NCBI RefSeq assembly: GCF_018476525.1
Contig: NZ_JAHCST010000037.1
Location: forward strand, 23,456 to 87,455
Direction: 5' to 3'
Length of the DNA stretch: 64,000 nt
DNA from: Acrocarpospora catenulata
GTDB taxonomy: Bacteria; Actinomycetota; Actinomycetes; Streptosporangiales; Streptosporangiaceae
Part shown: positions 25,432-33,276 of the stretch, piece after piece
Layout of the letters: every line of letters starts with the position of its first letter
How positions within the stretch are numbered: the stretch's first letter is position 1
Program-made: the position numbers and the translations under genes
The notes under the pieces: model-generated
Seen by the model: only the letters and a program-made list of their open reading frames with translations
Told to the model about the DNA's origin: nothing
Databases searched by the model: none

Positions 25432-26001
25432 TCACGTGGCGGGCTTGTGCCGCTGGTAGTGGCGTGCGACGCGGGTGCGATTGCCGCAGCGGGCGGCCGA
25501 GCACCAGCGGCGGCGTGGATGGGCGGGCAGGAAGAGCAGTACGCAGTCCTGGGCCTCGCACTGGCGGATGTCGACGACGGCAGGATCGGCCAGCAAGTCG
25601 GCGGCGGCCTCGGCCAGCCATGCCGCCAGCCGTGCACCGGGGGTACCGGTGCGGCGGCGGGTCACCGTGACCACCTCGCCGTTCCAGGTCAGCTCGCTGA
25701 TGGCGGGCGCGTCGCGCTGGGCCTGGTTCAGGGCCGCTAGGTCGGCCGCCGCGGGAGGAGCGGCGTGGCGCGCCTGCTCGACGGCGCCGGCGGTGTGCTC
25801 GCGAACGGTGTGGACCGCGGCCAGATCGGCGGTGGTGAACGCGACGTCGGCGAGCTCGCGCGCCTCCGGGAACCGTTCGGCCTGCCGACCGAGCCATGCG
25901 CGCAGGTCGTCGGGCGTGACCAGCAGGTCGCCGATGGACGGACGGGTGTTGACCAGATCCAGCGCCAGGCGCTCCCCCGTCGGGAACACGATCTCGCTCA
26001 T
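25432..26001 (-). CDS. CGNR zinc-finger (ABATE-domain) regulator
   Basis: 189 residues. N-terminal ABATE-type helical domain (GERLALDLVNT at about 9-19) and a C-terminal CGNR zinc finger: CEAQDC (about 149-154), then WCSAARCGNRTRVARHYQRH (about 166-185). The zinc finger is thought to bind DNA. It is divergent from an alpha/beta hydrolase gene, with paired CCTAGG sites in the 84-bp spacer. It likely regulates itself and the hydrolase. The stop lies 2 bp from the convergent TetR gene. Confidence 0.9.
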   Translation of the reverse strand: MSEIVFPTGERLALDLVNTRPSIGDLLVTPDDLRAWLGRQAERFPEARELADVAFTTADLAAVHTVREHTAGAVEQARHAAPPAAADLAALNQAQRDAPAISELTWNGEVVTVTRRRTGTPGARLAAWLAEAAADLLADPAVVDIRQCEAQDCVLLFLPAHPRRRWCSAARCGNRTRVARHYQRHKPAT

Positions 26002-26011
26002 ATATCTAATG

Positions 26012-26055
26012 CTACCTAGGCGTATTGACGCGTTAGTCCATGTCTGCCTAGGCTA
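26012..26055. promoter_or_regulatory. Paired CCTAGG operators between CGNR and hydrolase genes
   Basis: Two copies of the palindromic core CCTAGG at 26015-26020 and 26047-26052, 32 bp (three helical turns) apart, in contexts CTACCTAGGC and TGCCTAGGCTA. CCTAGG is rare in GC-rich DNA. These are candidate sites for the CGNR regulator. Confidence 0.5.
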
Positions 26056-26085
26056 ATGTGTCTTCAGTCAAGAAAGGAATTAGGG

Positions 26086-26949
26086 ATGCCGATTCCTCGT
26101 ACTGTCCACCGTCACCTCGACGTCAATGGCGTCCGCGTCTTCTACCGGGAGTCGGTCCCCGACCGGGAGGACGCGCCCGTACTGCTGCTCCTGCACGGCT
26201 TCCCCTCCGCGTCACATCAGTTCCGGCGTCTCATAGACGCTCTCGGCAGCCGCTACCGCCTGGTCGCCCCCGACTATCCCGGCTTCGGTCACACCGAGGC
26301 ACCCGACGACTTCGTCTACTCCTTCGACCATCTCGCCGACGTCATGGAGGACTTCGTCCAGAAGCTGGGCCTGAGCAGGTTCGTCATGTACGTCTTCGAC
26401 TTCGGCGCCCCGGTCGGGTTCCGCCTCGCCGAACGCCACCCCGAGTGGATCGCGGGCCTGGTCGTCCAGAACGGCAACGCCTACTCCGAGGGCTTGTCGG
26501 ACAGCGCCCGCGGCCTCATCGCGCTGCGCCCCGAGACCCCCGGCTCCGAGGAGATCGTGCGCAACCTTCTCACGCTGCCAGGCACCCGCTCCCAGTACGA
26601 GACCGGCGTCGCCGACCCCGAACTGCTCACCCCCGACAGCTGGACCCTCGACCAGCACTTCCTGGACCTGCCCGGTCGGAAGGAAGCCCAGCTGGCGCTC
26701 ATGTTCGACTACCACTCCAACGTCCAGCTCTACGACAGCTGGCAGGGCTGGCTCCGCCGGCACACGCCGCCCACCCTCATCGTCTGGGGCACCGGCGATC
26801 CGTTCTTCCCCGAGCCCGGCGCGCGGGCGTACCTGCGCGACGTGCCCGACGCCGAACTCCATCTGCTCGACACCGGCCACTTCGCCCTGGAAACCCACCT
26901 CCCGGAGATCGCCCCGCTCATCTCCGGCTTCCTCGACGCGAACGCCTAG
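26086..26949 (+). CDS. Alpha/beta hydrolase with Asp nucleophile (epoxide hydrolase/haloalkane dehalogenase type)
   Basis: 287 residues from the ATG at 26086; an in-frame ATG 10 codons upstream has no ribosome site while this one follows AAGGAATTAGGG. HGFPSASHQFR carries the HG-x-P oxyanion motif. The nucleophile elbow reads VFDFGAPVG, that is Asp in place of Ser, as in epoxide hydrolases and dehalogenases. The acid is likely in GTGDPFFPE and the His is in DTGHFALE. Substrate unknown. A CGNR regulator is divergent and probably controls it. A 13-bp terminator hairpin follows. Confidence 0.85.
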   Translation: MPIPRTVHRHLDVNGVRVFYRESVPDREDAPVLLLLHGFPSASHQFRRLIDALGSRYRLVAPDYPGFGHTEAPDDFVYSFDHLADVMEDFVQKLGLSRFVMYVFDFGAPVGFRLAERHPEWIAGLVVQNGNAYSEGLSDSARGLIALRPETPGSEEIVRNLLTLPGTRSQYETGVADPELLTPDSWTLDQHFLDLPGRKEAQLALMFDYHSNVQLYDSWQGWLRRHTPPTLIVWGTGDPFFPEPGARAYLRDVPDAELHLLDTGHFALETHLPEIAPLISGFLDANA

Positions 26950-26959
26950 ACAGGTGCAC

Positions 26960-26996
26960 AGGCAGGTTCGGGTCGTTGCGCGGCCCGAACCTGCCT
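26960..26996. terminator. Bidirectional terminator hairpin
   Basis: 13-bp perfect stem (AGGCAGGTTCGGG / CCCGAACCTGCCT) with an 11-nt loop between two convergent genes. Confidence 0.75.
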
Positions 26997-27008
26997 CGGC
27001 GGGCGGCG

Positions 27009-28256
27009 TCAGACGCGCCAGCCCCCGCTGTCCTTCGCCACGATGGCACCGCCGATCAGAAGCCACGCGCTCACCGGCCGGGAATGGTTGTACGGGCTGG
27101 AGCCGCCGTTAGGCTGCGCTTCGAATTCGATGAATCCGGCACCTCGTGTGGTGTCTTCGGTGTCGATCGCCTGTGTGGCGGAGTTCGCGGAGACCCATCG
27201 GTAAGAAGTGGGATATCCGGGCGCGCAGGCGGCGTTCGCCGGCTTTGGCGTGTCACCGGTGTCCGTGGCCGGCGACCTGGTCTGCCCGTCGCCCGAGTTC
27301 TGGACCAGGTTGGTGTAGAAGTCCCCGGGCTTCGCGTAGACGCACTGCTGCAGATTGACATAGCGCAGGGTCAGCAGGTCCAACGCCTGCGTACGGCTGT
27401 TGCCGGCCACCCATCCGGTGCCGGGGCACGCACCCGTCGGGCTGGCTTTCACGTTGCTGGAATTGGTTTGTGGCTGCTGTGCGGCGACAGTGGCCAGTTC
27501 GGCGCCGGAGTTGTAGACGCATTGCTGGAGGTTGAAGTAGCGCCGGCCGAGCAGACTGATCGCCTGAGTGGCGCCGCTGCCCGGCTTGTAGCGGTAGGCG
27601 GCGTCCCCCGGGCCGCAGCTGAGCGGCTTCGGATCGTTGGAAACTCCCGTCCCTGTCCGGAAGGGAGTGTTGGGCACGTTCGCCACAAAGGACATGAAGT
27701 TGTCCGGACCCGCGTTCCCATAGGTGCATCCCTGGAGGTGGAGATAGCGCTTTTTCCCACGCTCCAGGACCCCCTTGGTCAGGTCGCTGGGTTCGGCGAA
27801 CAATCCGGCGGTCGGGCTGATCCGGAGGTTCCATCTCTGGCCGTCGATGGTGCCCAGCCCCGTCTCCGGAAGCCCTCCGCCCCAGACCGCGTCTTCGTTG
27901 ATGGGTCCGGTCTGGCCGCCGTCGGTGTTGCAGGCGAGTTCACTGTTGTCGGGTTTGGCGGGATCGGACGTTCTCGGAGAAAGGCAGACCTTCGTGGTGC
28001 CGGCAACGAGCGTCGAACGGATGTGCGCGAGAACTGAGGCGTCCCGGTAGGCGGCGGAGTCGCTGTTGTTGTACCAGATGCGCGTCAGCCAGCTCGACGG
28101 ATTCGGAACCGGCAGGGAACTGCTCCAGGTTCTCCCGTTGTCAGTCGAGTAAACGATCTGGATATTGGTGGCGGCGTACGCCGGAACAGCCGAACCCACA
28201 TAATATCCGGCCAGGGCGGTCGTCGCGACCAGAGCCGTGACCATTGAACGTTTCAT
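27009..28256 (-). CDS. Secreted protein with three internal RYxNLQQCVY repeats
   Basis: The ATG at 28256 (GGAAGCG upstream) gives a typical signal peptide (MKRSMVTALVATTALAGYY..AYAA); upstream ATGs would add an implausible leader. The 415-residue product has an N-terminal Ser/Asn-rich part, then three repeats of about 60-75 residues. Each begins (K/R)RY-x-(N/H)LQ-(Q/G)C-(V/T)Y and ends with a W/Y-V-x-(G/S)NS-x-TQA-(L/I)-D/S-LL motif. Each repeat has paired cysteines, so disulphide-bonded modules are likely, and wall or ligand binding is possible. I recognise no family. It stands alone, with a long AT-richer upstream region (28257-28505) lacking any gene. Confidence 0.6.
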   Translation of the reverse strand: MKRSMVTALVATTALAGYYVGSAVPAYAATNIQIVYSTDNGRTWSSSLPVPNPSSWLTRIWYNNSDSAAYRDASVLAHIRSTLVAGTTKVCLSPRTSDPAKPDNSELACNTDGGQTGPINEDAVWGGGLPETGLGTIDGQRWNLRISPTAGLFAEPSDLTKGVLERGKKRYLHLQGCTYGNAGPDNFMSFVANVPNTPFRTGTGVSNDPKPLSCGPGDAAYRYKPGSGATQAISLLGRRYFNLQQCVYNSGAELATVAAQQPQTNSSNVKASPTGACPGTGWVAGNSRTQALDLLTLRYVNLQQCVYAKPGDFYTNLVQNSGDGQTRSPATDTGDTPKPANAACAPGYPTSYRWVSANSATQAIDTEDTTRGAGFIEFEAQPNGGSSPYNHSRPVSAWLLIGGAIVAKDSGGWRV

Positions 28257-28505
28257 ACGTGACGCTTCCGCCATGACATGCACACTCTCCACTCTTCTTC
28301 CATTCACACGCCGATATGGCATGCAATTCGGATTTCCCCCAGAAACACCATCCACAGCAGGAAGGCTTTCTACGGCGAGGATATCGAGGGCGCTGCGCAG
28401 CACGTCGCTACCGAAAACTGTGTCGCCTGATTCGACTCGGTATTCGTCAAGGAATCTGCCGCGTCATCATTATTGGTCCCGATAACATGTGGGGACGACC
28501 GGAGA

Positions 28506-29159
28506 CTAGCGTCCGCGCAGGTAGGCGACCACCATTTCGCCGACCATGCGGCGTTGCCTGGCGCGATGTTCGGGAGCGGTCATCTCCCGGCCGAACAGGG
28601 CGCCGAAGGTGTGCTGGTTGGCGACCCGGAAGAAGCAGAAGGCGCTGATCATCATGTGCACGTCGATGGGGTCGGCCTCGGTGGTGAACTCGCCGCTGAC
28701 GAGGCCCGCCTCCAGGATGCGGGTGATGATGTCCAGGACCGGCGTGCCGAGGTTGGCCAGGACCTCGGATTTGCGGATGTGCTCGCCCCGGTGGATGTTC
28801 TCGATGGCGACGAGTTTGATGAACTCGCGGTGCGCGTCGTGGTGGTCGAAGGTCAGCTCCGCGAGGGTGCGGATGGCGGAGGTCGGGGCGAGGTGGGCCA
28901 CGTCCACGGTCCGTTCGGCGGTGCGGACCTCGGTGTAGACCTTCTCCAGGACCGCGATGTAGAGCTGTTCCTTGCTGCCGAAGTAGTAGTAGATCATCCG
29001 CTTGGTGGTGCGGGTCAGGTCGGCGATCTCGTCCACCCGGGCTCCCGCGTAGCCGTCGCGGGCGAAAACGCGCTGGGCGACCTCCAGGATCTCGGAGCGG
29101 GTCCGGTCGGCGTCGCGTTGGCGTGCTGCGCTGGGGCGAGTGCCGGACGGGGAGGCCAT
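28506..29159 (-). CDS. TetR-family regulator of the quinate/shikimate module
   Basis: About 217 residues; the helix-turn-helix reads RSEILEVAQRVFARDGYAGARVDEIADLTRTTKRMIYYYFGSKEQLY, near the N-terminus. The start at 29159 is tentative: an ATG at 29186 has a strong GGGAGGGGG site and overlaps the upstream gene by 17 bases. It is the last gene of the aroE-like/dehydratase unit. The spacer upstream of that unit contains two copies of an ACGAACTA-N2-TAGTTC palindrome, which are the obvious targets. Inducer: probably quinate, shikimate or protocatechuate (inference). Confidence 0.85.
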   Translation of the reverse strand: MASPSGTRPSAARQRDADRTRSEILEVAQRVFARDGYAGARVDEIADLTRTTKRMIYYYFGSKEQLYIAVLEKVYTEVRTAERTVDVAHLAPTSAIRTLAELTFDHHDAHREFIKLVAIENIHRGEHIRKSEVLANLGTPVLDIITRILEAGLVSGEFTTEADPIDVHMMISAFCFFRVANQHTFGALFGREMTAPEHRARQRRMVGEMVVAYLRGR

Positions 29160-29169
29160 GCGGCCCATC

Positions 29170-30819
29170 CTACTTAGCAGGAGCATCCCCCTCCCGGGCG
29201 TGCTGGGCGGCCAGCCGGACGGGGGCGTTCACCGCGCCGTACCCTTGGTAGCCGCCGATGCGCTGGACGAGTTCGAAGAACACCCGGCCGATGGTGATCG
29301 TGTAGAGGTGCAGGAACTCGCCGTGGTCGTCGCGGTCGTACATGATCCCGAGGGTGCGCAGCTCGGGGTCGAGGTCGTACCGGGCGTCGAGGTCGTCGTA
29401 GTAGTTGGCCGGGATGGGGAGGACGAGCTCCGGAGGCAGGCCGCGGGCGGTGGTGACGAGGTCGTCGCAGGCCAGGGCGAGGTGTTGCCAGTGGACGCCG
29501 ACGTTGAGCACCATTCTGACGGGCCCCGCGTGCATGGCGCGGCTGCGCAGCAGGCCGTACGGGTCGGGGACCTCCAGGCTCTGCTGCGGGCCCAGCGCGA
29601 GGACGCTGCGGTAGAAGAGCGCGGCCTCGTCGAAATTGAGCCAGGGCTGGGCGAGCGCCACATGATCGATATGGGTGATATTTCCGGACGTGGGGAGGTC
29701 GCCGGAACGGCAGAACTCGATCCGGGTGCCGTCGGGCGCCGCGATCGCGTTCGGCTGGACCACGGTGGCGAGCAGGGATTCCGCGCGTCTGACGGATCCC
29801 GCGGGATCGGGGCTCTCCAGGCCGATCGCGGTAAGCGCCGGGCCGGCGTCACCGGCCGTCCGCAGGTGCAGGCGCGCACCACCCTGCTCCCACACCTCTT
29901 CACCGGAACCCGTACAAACGAATCCAAGGACACCCAGCAGATCTCCCAGCGGCGCGGGATCACCGGCAGTCACCTCGGCGAAGGCGAACCCGGTAGGGAC
30001 GATCTGCGGCGGCAGGGCGGAATCCGCCAGGGCCAGTAGAGACCGCCGCCCGTCCAGCGCGGTACGGCCGGCGTCGGCCTGCCGGAACACGTCGTTGAAG
30101 ACCTCCAGCGACAACGGCCCGGTGTATCCGGCGCGGAGCACGCGACCGACCAGATCGGGCAGATCGAACATGCCCTGGCCAGGGAAGCAGCGGTAGTGGC
30201 GGCTCCACTGGAGAACGTCCATGGCGAGCAGGGGCGCGTCGGCGAGCTGCAGGAAGAAGATCTTCTCGCCGGGGATGGCCGCGATGCCGATGGGATCGGA
30301 GCCGCGCGACAGGATGTGGAAACTGTCCAGGCAGGTCCCCAGACTGGGATGCCCTGCCAGCTCGACGATCCGCCACGCGTGCAGATAGTCGTTGACGTGC
30401 CGCCCCCAGGCCAGCGCCTCGTACGCGATCCGGATCCCGTGCTCGGCGGCCCGCGACGCCAGCAGCCGCAACTGGTCGGCGGCCAGTTCGTCGGAACCGA
30501 TCGCCGCGGGAGAAACGTTCGAGCAGACCAGCAGCAGATCCGCGCCGAGCTGTTCCATCAGGCGGAACTTGTGCTCGGCCCGGCGCAGGTTCGCGGCGAG
30601 CAGGTCGGGGGGCACTGCCTCGAAGTCGCGGAACGGCTGGTAGAGGTCGATGCTCAAGCCGAGATCCGCGGCCCTGAGCCGGACCTCCGACGGGGACATC
30701 GGGGAGGCAAGCAGGTCGTTTTCGAAGATCTCGATGCCGTCGAACCCGGCGGCGGCGATCGCGGTGAGCTTCTCCGCCAGGGTGCCGCTGACCGACACGG
30801 TCGCGATGGACGTCCGCAT
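29170..30819 (-). CDS. 3-dehydroshikimate dehydratase, QuiC1-like fusion
   Basis: 549 residues from the ATG at 30819, which follows the upstream TGA after one base (TGAGATG). The N-terminal half is a xylose-isomerase-like TIM barrel (TLAEKLTAIAAAGFDGIEIFE at the start; later YEALAWG, GTCLDSFH and LEVFND). The C-terminal half (about 275-549) is an HPPD-like VOC region with HIDHVALA and GEFLHLYTITIGRVFFELVQR. This two-domain form converts 3-dehydroshikimate to protocatechuate in bacteria that grow on quinate or shikimate. The adjacent shikimate dehydrogenase, transporter and TetR support the assignment. The metal-binding His/Glu of the TIM barrel look present. Confidence 0.85.
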   Translation of the reverse strand: MRTSIATVSVSGTLAEKLTAIAAAGFDGIEIFENDLLASPMSPSEVRLRAADLGLSIDLYQPFRDFEAVPPDLLAANLRRAEHKFRLMEQLGADLLLVCSNVSPAAIGSDELAADQLRLLASRAAEHGIRIAYEALAWGRHVNDYLHAWRIVELAGHPSLGTCLDSFHILSRGSDPIGIAAIPGEKIFFLQLADAPLLAMDVLQWSRHYRCFPGQGMFDLPDLVGRVLRAGYTGPLSLEVFNDVFRQADAGRTALDGRRSLLALADSALPPQIVPTGFAFAEVTAGDPAPLGDLLGVLGFVCTGSGEEVWEQGGARLHLRTAGDAGPALTAIGLESPDPAGSVRRAESLLATVVQPNAIAAPDGTRIEFCRSGDLPTSGNITHIDHVALAQPWLNFDEAALFYRSVLALGPQQSLEVPDPYGLLRSRAMHAGPVRMVLNVGVHWQHLALACDDLVTTARGLPPELVLPIPANYYDDLDARYDLDPELRTLGIMYDRDDHGEFLHLYTITIGRVFFELVQRIGGYQGYGAVNAPVRLAAQHAREGDAPAK

Positions 30820-30820
30820 C

Positions 30821-31663
30821 TCAGGCCGTGACCAGGTCGGTGAAGTGGGCGAACATCCGCTCGACATCCGGTTCGAGGCCCGTGAACAGGCGGAAGGCGT
30901 GGGCGGCCTGGAACACGACCATGCCGCCGCCGTTCAGGGTGCGGCAACCGCGCTGTTCGGCCTCGCGGAGGAGTTCGGTCTCCATCGGGCGGTAGACGAT
31001 GTCGGCCACCCACAGGCCGGGATGGAGCAGGTCCGCGGGGAGCGGCATGCCCGGGGAGTGTGCCATGCCGGTCGGGGTCGCGTGGACCAGGCCATCGGAC
31101 TGCCGTACCAGTTGGGGCAGGTCGGAAAGATCGGCGGCCCGGACCCGGCCTCCGCCGAGCCGCTCCGCGAGCGCCTTGGCGCGGCGGGGGTCGGCGTCGA
31201 CCACGCTGATCTGCTCGGCGCCGAGCGTGACCAGCGCGTACGCTACCGCGGCCCCCGCACCTCCGGCGCCGAGCTGGACGATCCTGCGTCTGGGCGCGTC
31301 CGGCAGTCCCCGGGTGAGGGCCTGGGCGAAGCCCGTCCAGTCAGTGTTGTGGCCGATCGCCCGGTTTCCGGAGAAGAGGATGGTGTTGACCGCACCGAGG
31401 GCGGCCGCGTCCGGGGACAGCTCGTCCACCACCGTCATCACAGTCTGCTTGCACGGATGCGTGACGTTGAACCCGTCGAACCCCAACCTCTGCGCGGTAC
31501 GGACCAAGTCCCCCGCCGCCTCAGCGTCCACCCCGAGCACGTCGATGTCGATCACCCGGTACAGGTAGCGCAACCCGTGGAAGCCGGCCTCCCGTTCGTG
31601 CAGCAGCGGGCTGAGGGACGGCCCGATACCCGACCCGATCAACCCGATCAAATAGGAGGTCAT
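30821..31663 (-). CDS. Quinate/shikimate dehydrogenase
   Basis: 280 residues of the AroE fold: substrate-binding GIGPSLSPLLHE (about 12-23) and catalytic NVTHPCKQTV with Lys (about 67-76). NTDWTGF follows (about 106-112), then the nucleotide loop GAGGAGAAVAYAL (about 132-144). The Glu/Asp after the second strand (VVDADPRRA) suggests NAD+ rather than NADP+, as in catabolic quinate/shikimate dehydrogenases. Start at 31663 after AGGAAGGGG. It is the first gene of a three-gene operon, together with the dehydratase and TetR. Biosynthetic AroE is less likely because of this context. Confidence 0.9.
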   Translation of the reverse strand: MTSYLIGLIGSGIGPSLSPLLHEREAGFHGLRYLYRVIDIDVLGVDAEAAGDLVRTAQRLGFDGFNVTHPCKQTVMTVVDELSPDAAALGAVNTILFSGNRAIGHNTDWTGFAQALTRGLPDAPRRRIVQLGAGGAGAAVAYALVTLGAEQISVVDADPRRAKALAERLGGGRVRAADLSDLPQLVRQSDGLVHATPTGMAHSPGMPLPADLLHPGLWVADIVYRPMETELLREAEQRGCRTLNGGGMVVFQAAHAFRLFTGLEPDVERMFAHFTDLVTA

Positions 31664-31680
31664 CGCCTGGCCCCTTCCTA

Positions 31681-31833
31681 TGTACGAACTAGTGAGTTAG
31701 CAACCATTCACGACCACCCACCAAGTCCCCATAAGACCAGCTCATCCGCAAAATTTCAGCTCTTGACACTTGAGGACGCTCACTGCACCATGCAGGAACT
31801 CCACCTGTTAATGAACTATCTAGTTCGTAACAA
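31681..31833. promoter_or_regulatory. Divergent promoter region with two TetR operators
   Basis: TACGAACTAGTGAGTTAGCA (from 31683) and TGAACTATCTAGTTCGTAAC (from 31812) are near inverted copies, both imperfect palindromes with TACGAACTA ends. They flank the divergent start region between the dehydrogenase operon and the transporter gene. Two operators allow the TetR at 28506 to control both directions. Confidence 0.7.
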
Positions 31834-31862
31834 TCCCGGATCACACCCCCCAGGGAGCAGTC

Positions 31863-33218
31863 GTGAGTGATCATCCCCCCGGCACCCAGCAGGGCACGCC
31901 GCGCAAGGCTGCCGTCGCCGCCTGGATCGGCAGCGCACTGGAGTACTACGACTTCTTCATCTACGGCAGCGCCGCCGCCCTGATCTTCTCCGACGTCTTC
32001 TTCGACGCCTCCGACCCCGCGACCGCGACCCTGCAGTCCCTGGCCACCTTCGGCGTCGCCTACGCCGCCCGCCCCGTCGGCGCGTTCGTCCTCGGCCACA
32101 TCGGCGACCGCTTCGGCCGCAAGAAGATCATGGTCTTCACCCTCATCCTGATGGGCGTCTCGACCTTCCTCATCGGCTGCCTCCCCTCGCGCGACCAGAT
32201 CGGCGGCCTGGCCCCCGCCCTCCTGGTCCTCCTGCGCGTGCTCCAGGGCCTGTCCGCAGCGGGCGAACAGGCCAGCGCCAACTCGATGACCCTGGAACAC
32301 GCCCCCGCCGACCGCCGCGGCTACTACTCCAGCTTCACCCTCAACGGCACCCAGTTCGGACAGATCCTGGCCACCCTGGTCTTCATCCCCGTCGCCGCGC
32401 TCCCCGAGGAACAGTTGCTCAGCTGGGGCTGGCGCATCCCGTTCTGGCTGAGCGTGGTGGTCGCCGTCGCCGGGTACGTCATCCGCCGCCGCGTCGAGGA
32501 AACCCCCGCCTTCGCCCAGTCGGTGGCCGCCGGAACCGTGGCCAGGATGCCGCTGGCCCTCCTCTTCCGCGACCACTGGACCAGCGTGCTCCGCGTGGTC
32601 TGCGCCGCCCTGATCGCCACCGTCAGCACGATCTTCACCGTCTGGGCCCTCAGCTACGCCACCAGCGACGAGATCGGCCTGGACCGCGCGACCATGCTCT
32701 GGGTCAGCAGCGCGGCCAACGCGGTCGCCCTGATCGCCATCCCGCTGTGGGCGAAGCTGTCCGACCGGATCGGCCGCAAACCGGTCTTCCTGGTCGGCGC
32801 GATCGGCAGCCCCATCATGATCTTCGCGTACCTGGCCGCGATCAATTCCGGCAGCTACCCGGTGATCTTCCTGGTCGGCATGGCCACCCTCGGCGTCGTG
32901 TACAGCGCCTCCAACGGCATCTGGCCCGCCCTGTACGGCGAGATGTTCACCACCGGCGACCGCCTCTCCGGCATGGCGATCGGCACCCAGATCGGTTTCG
33001 CGGTCGCCGGCTTCGCGGTCGCTTCGGCAGCGGGCATCGTCACTCCCGAGGGCTGGCTGGGCCTGCAGGGGTGGGTCGGCGTGGGCATCTTCACCGCCAT
33101 CCTGTGCGCGATCAGCGCGGTCGCGGTGGCGACCACCCGGGAGACGTACCGAATCCCCACGGAGGACCTGGGCCGTACTCCGGCCTCCCCCTCACCCGCG
33201 ACCACCTCGGCCGCCTGA
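31863..33218 (+). CDS. MFS transporter of the MHS type (shikimate/quinate uptake)
   Basis: 451 residues, twelve predicted helices. AAVAAWIGSALEYYDFFIYGSAAAL at the N-terminus and GHIGDRFGRKKIM in loop 2-3 identify the metabolite:H+ symporter subfamily, which includes ShiA and KgtP. Start is the GTG at 31863 after GGGAGCA. It is divergent from the dehydrogenase/dehydratase operon and shares the operator region, so the likely substrate is shikimate, quinate or protocatechuate. Confidence 0.85.
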   Translation: MSDHPPGTQQGTPRKAAVAAWIGSALEYYDFFIYGSAAALIFSDVFFDASDPATATLQSLATFGVAYAARPVGAFVLGHIGDRFGRKKIMVFTLILMGVSTFLIGCLPSRDQIGGLAPALLVLLRVLQGLSAAGEQASANSMTLEHAPADRRGYYSSFTLNGTQFGQILATLVFIPVAALPEEQLLSWGWRIPFWLSVVVAVAGYVIRRRVEETPAFAQSVAAGTVARMPLALLFRDHWTSVLRVVCAALIATVSTIFTVWALSYATSDEIGLDRATMLWVSSAANAVALIAIPLWAKLSDRIGRKPVFLVGAIGSPIMIFAYLAAINSGSYPVIFLVGMATLGVVYSASNGIWPALYGEMFTTGDRLSGMAIGTQIGFAVAGFAVASAAGIVTPEGWLGLQGWVGVGIFTAILCAISAVAVATTRETYRIPTEDLGRTPASPSPATTSAA

Positions 33219-33234
33219 CCGTCGAGGTTGACAG

Positions 33235-33269
33235 GGGCTTGGTGCTCGGAACTACCGAGCACCAAGCCC
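33235..33269. terminator. Bidirectional terminator hairpin
   Basis: 15-bp perfect stem (GGGCTTGGTGCTCGG / CCGAGCACCAAGCCC) with a 5-nt loop between the convergent transporter and decarboxylase genes. Confidence 0.85.
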
Positions 33270-33276
33270 TGCGGCA

